A stretch of 7,964 nt of DNA, from assembly GCA_030635415.1 (NCBI GenBank), contig DAOVYW010000109.1, positions 1 to 7,964 on the forward strand, read 5' to 3'. This document shows positions 6,506-7,964 of this stretch, piece by piece. Under the pieces are notes generated by a model. It saw nothing but the letters and a program-made list of their open reading frames with translations, was not told the origin of the DNA and searched no databases. Positions within the stretch are counted from its first letter, which is position 1, and every line of letters starts with the position of its first letter. A program made the translations under genes and the position numbers. This DNA is from Candidatus Firestoneibacteriota bacterium. GTDB lineage: Bacteria > Oederibacteriota > JAAXVQ01 > JAUVAV01.

Positions 6506-7270
6506 TCAAAGCGTGATTCCGGCGTAAAAAAGAGATTGCCCTAAACATGGCTTAAGCCATTGTTCCAGGCAGGCGGCCAGAGGCACCAGCCGGTCAAATA
6601 ATTTTACCTGTTTGCTGGAAAAACATCGGCTTTTTATGATACGGTTATTCCACCACCAGCCCGGCACGCCTAACATATTTACATAATGAAGTTTCTCCCG
6701 GATAAAACCGGCTTGGTCCGTAATTTCCCCAACTTCTTTCATGCCATACCTTCTGAAATGATGCAATTCGGCATCCAAGGTGCCATATATCCACGCTAAA
6801 GCCGGAACATACAGCAGCAGCTTTCCGCCGGTTACCAGCAGGCTGGACATCCGTTGCAAAGCGGCAAGGTCATTTTCAATATGCTCCAGAACATTAATAC
6901 AAAGTATCGTATCCGGATTAAAGTTGCTTACTTTTTCCGGCGCAGCTTTATTCAGGTCCCATGCGGCAATATCTAATTTTTTTTGTTCCGGCCATTGCTT
7001 CCTGAGTTTATCCAGGCGCTGGGGATCCATATCCGTTGCCAAAACCCGGCTGCCATGTCCCAGAAAAATCCCTGTCATATTTCCAATACCGCTCCCAATT
7101 TCAAGGATTCTTGCGCCCAAATAGGGCTGGCACAGTTTATAAATCCATTGATTATAATTTCGCGCTTCGGTTAGTTTCTCCAAAGTATCAAGCGGCATCT
7201 TCTGTGGATTCATGTTTATTGTTTCCATTCCCTTACGTTGATTATCGTTACGATATCCTCGCAATCCCAT
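6506..7270 (-). CDS. Class I SAM-dependent methyltransferase
   Basis: The reading frame encodes up to 254 residues with the Rossmann-type methyltransferase core. Motif I is ILEIGSGIGNMT (55-66), the acidic ribose-binding residue is Asp80 in LATDMD, motif II/III is TILCINVLEHIEND (121-134), and LLLYVPA (151-157) precedes LHHFRRY (169-175). It matches Methyltransf_11/23-type enzymes often found in polysaccharide clusters, where they methylate a sugar or lipid-linked glycan; the substrate is not shown here. The start is uncertain. The outermost ATG (7270) lacks a Shine-Dalgarno and overlaps a TATAAA that could be a -10 box. ATGs at 7228, 7213 and 7198 are alternatives, and family-like sequence begins only at about residue 27 (LDTLEKLTEARNYN). 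I give the outer limit; a start at 7228 or 7213 is at least as likely. The GT4 gene follows after 36 bp. Confidence 0.85.
   Translation of the reverse strand: MGLRGYRNDNQRKGMETINMNPQKMPLDTLEKLTEARNYNQWIYKLCQPYLGARILEIGSGIGNMTGIFLGHGSRVLATDMDPQRLDKLRKQWPEQKKLDIAAWDLNKAAPEKVSNFNPDTILCINVLEHIENDLAALQRMSSLLVTGGKLLLYVPALAWIYGTLDAELHHFRRYGMKEVGEITDQAGFIREKLHYVNMLGVPGWWWNNRIIKSRCFSSKQVKLFDRLVPLAACLEQWLKPCLGQSLFYAGITL
7243..7255. other. 13-bp perfect palindrome near the methyltransferase start
   Basis: TATCGT-T-ACGATA is a perfect inverted repeat around a single base. It lies within the first codons if translation begins at 7270, but in the 5' leader if it begins at 7228 or later. There it could be an operator or small leader hairpin. 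A 13-bp palindrome can occur by chance, so its role is only a suggestion. Confidence 0.3.
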
Positions 7271-7276
7271 TTTATA
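7271..7276 (-). promoter_or_regulatory. Possible -10 element upstream of the methyltransferase
   Basis: The minus strand reads TATAAA here, five of six matches to TATAAT, in a very AT-rich spacer. No good TTGACA-like -35 box lies 16-18 bp upstream, so it is a weak sigma-70-type candidate. If used, transcription would begin near 7264, and the first ATG (7270) could not be the start codon. Confidence 0.25.
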
Positions 7277-7280
7277 GTTT

Positions 7281-7308
7281 TATTAATATTTTCGTATATT
7301 AATATTTT
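7281..7308. repeat. AT-only direct repeat, 16-bp period
   Basis: TATTAATATTTT occurs at 7281-7292 and again at 7297-7308, separated by CGTA, making 1.75 copies of a 16-bp unit. Each copy contains the palindrome TATTAATA, so the pair can also form an AT-only hairpin. It lies in the 70-bp spacer between the right-edge GT2 and the methyltransferase. It could be a curved or nucleoid-protein-bound promoter region, or simple AT-rich drift. Confidence 0.5.
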
Positions 7309-7340
7309 AATTTAAAATTCTCGTAATATATCAGAAATAC

Positions 7341-7964
7341 TCATCTCCAAATACTATATTTGAAAATACAGAATAATGCCCGGATAGCATCCTTAAACCT
7401 GATTTTTTTTCCTTCCTGATAGGCTCTCCCATGATATGAAATACCCACTTCGAAAAAACGCGCTCGTTTTTTGGCTAATTTGATGGTCATTTCCGGTTCA
7501 ATTCCAAAACGGTTTTCCTTCAATTCAATCCCCTGGATGATTTCCCGGCGAAACACTTTATAACATGTCTCCATATCACTTAGATTTAAATTCGTAACCA
7601 TATTAGTCAAGGTCGTTAAAAACTTATTCACCACCGAATGCCAGTAAAAAAGCACCCGCCGGGACTTGCCGGTTAAAAAACGGCTGCCATAAACCACATC
7701 CGCCTCTCCCATTATTATGGGTTCCAACAAATCCGGATAATCCCTGGGGTCATACTCCAGATCCGCATCTTGAATAACCACTACCTCATGGCGCGCGTAT
7801 TTAAATCCTTCCCGCAGCGCCGCCCCTTTCCCGCGGTTGACGGGAACTCGAATATATTTCAGCTCAGGCCCGGTTAGCGTCTTGATTATTTCACCGGTGG
7901 CATCCGTGGAGGCATCATCCACTACAATAATCTCTTTTTTGATGGGAACGGCGCGTACCCGACG
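7341..7964 (-). CDS. GT2 glycosyltransferase, polyprenyl-phosphate hexose synthase (DPM1)-like, 5' truncated
   Basis: The frame is open to the right edge, so 207 C-terminal residues are visible and an estimated 20-30 N-terminal ones are missing. The first visible part (PIKKEIIVVDDASTDATG) enters at the GT2 nucleotide-binding motif. It is followed by NRGKGAALREG (43-53), the metal-binding DADLEYDP (66-73), YGSRF (92-96), DMETCYKVF (130-138) and FGIEPEMTIKLAK (153-165), ending RAYQEGKKIRFKDAIRALFCIFKY (180-203). This set is typical of DPM1-like GT2 enzymes that place mannose or glucose on polyprenyl phosphate; many members are annotated only as family 2 transferases. No C-terminal membrane helices follow, and the protein ends shortly after the conserved FKY. 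A GTG at 7922 is an internal Val codon of VVDD, not a start. Downstream is the AT-rich spacer, without a clear terminator. Confidence 0.9.
   Translation of the reverse strand, partial: RRVRAVPIKKEIIVVDDASTDATGEIIKTLTGPELKYIRVPVNRGKGAALREGFKYARHEVVVIQDADLEYDPRDYPDLLEPIIMGEADVVYGSRFLTGKSRRVLFYWHSVVNKFLTTLTNMVTNLNLSDMETCYKVFRREIIQGIELKENRFGIEPEMTIKLAKKRARFFEVGISYHGRAYQEGKKIRFKDAIRALFCIFKYSIWR

Noticed and set aside
6780..7124. Open frame of about 114 codons on the plus strand
   Set aside because: It is antisense to the methyltransferase core, is low-complexity Ser/Pro-rich, and has no family features.
1..7964. A novel defence, secretion or regulatory system
   Set aside because: Every substantial gene belongs to a well-known polysaccharide biosynthesis family; nothing suggests a new system beyond the non-coding repeat.

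Overview
The window is a single-strand block of surface-polysaccharide biosynthesis genes. All eight recognisable genes lie on the minus strand, so transcription runs from high to low coordinates, and both edges cut through a glycosyltransferase gene. The content is that of a Wzx/Wzy-type pathway (exopolysaccharide, capsule or O-antigen). It has an initiating polyprenyl-phosphate sugar phosphotransferase, a Wzy/WaaL-type membrane polymerase or ligase, a Wzx-type flippase, three GT2 glycosyltransferases (two resembling polyprenyl-phosphate hexose synthases), one GT4 glycosyltransferase and one class I SAM-dependent methyltransferase. No export or chain-length genes (Wza, Wzc, Wzz) and no nucleotide-sugar synthesis genes are visible. 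If present, they lie outside the window.

Layout in transcription order. Right block: a 5'-truncated DPM1-like GT2 (7964 to 7341), an AT-rich spacer with a 16-bp-period direct repeat, a methyltransferase (to 6506), a 36-bp gap, and a GT4 glycosyltransferase (6469 to 5288). Next comes a 220-bp non-coding gap with a nested palindromic element of about 105 bp and a weak terminator candidate. Left block: phosphotransferase (5067 to 3691), polymerase/ligase (3689 to 2355, GTG start), ALG5-like GT2 (2352 to 1627), flippase (1630 to 191) and a GT2 that runs off the left edge (from 198). The left-block genes are separated by 1 bp and 2 bp, then overlap by 4 bp and 8 bp, so they look like one translationally coupled operon. 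The gap at 5068-5287 is the natural boundary between two transcription units.

Inferred teamwork: the phosphotransferase places the first sugar-phosphate on undecaprenyl phosphate at the inner membrane. The GT4 and GT2 enzymes extend or decorate the repeat unit, and the methyltransferase may modify a sugar. The flippase moves the lipid-linked unit across the membrane, and the polymerase/ligase joins units or transfers the chain. The two polyprenyl-phosphate-hexose-type GT2s suggest that part of the glycosylation uses lipid-phosphate donors on the outer face of the membrane.

Organism: a bacterium of mid-range GC. The dispersed-type repeat with CCCGC/GCGGG hairpins and CTGGAT/ATCCAG edges resembles repeats I know from several Gram-negative and uncultured lineages. 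The sequence alone does not allow a phylum assignment. By eye the left third (flippase and GT2) is more GC-rich than the phosphotransferase and methyltransferase region, which would fit modular assembly of the cluster. I see no RNA genes, CRISPR array, IS transposase, phage gene or toxin-antitoxin pair, and no convincing undescribed system. The most unusual element is the nested palindrome in the central gap.
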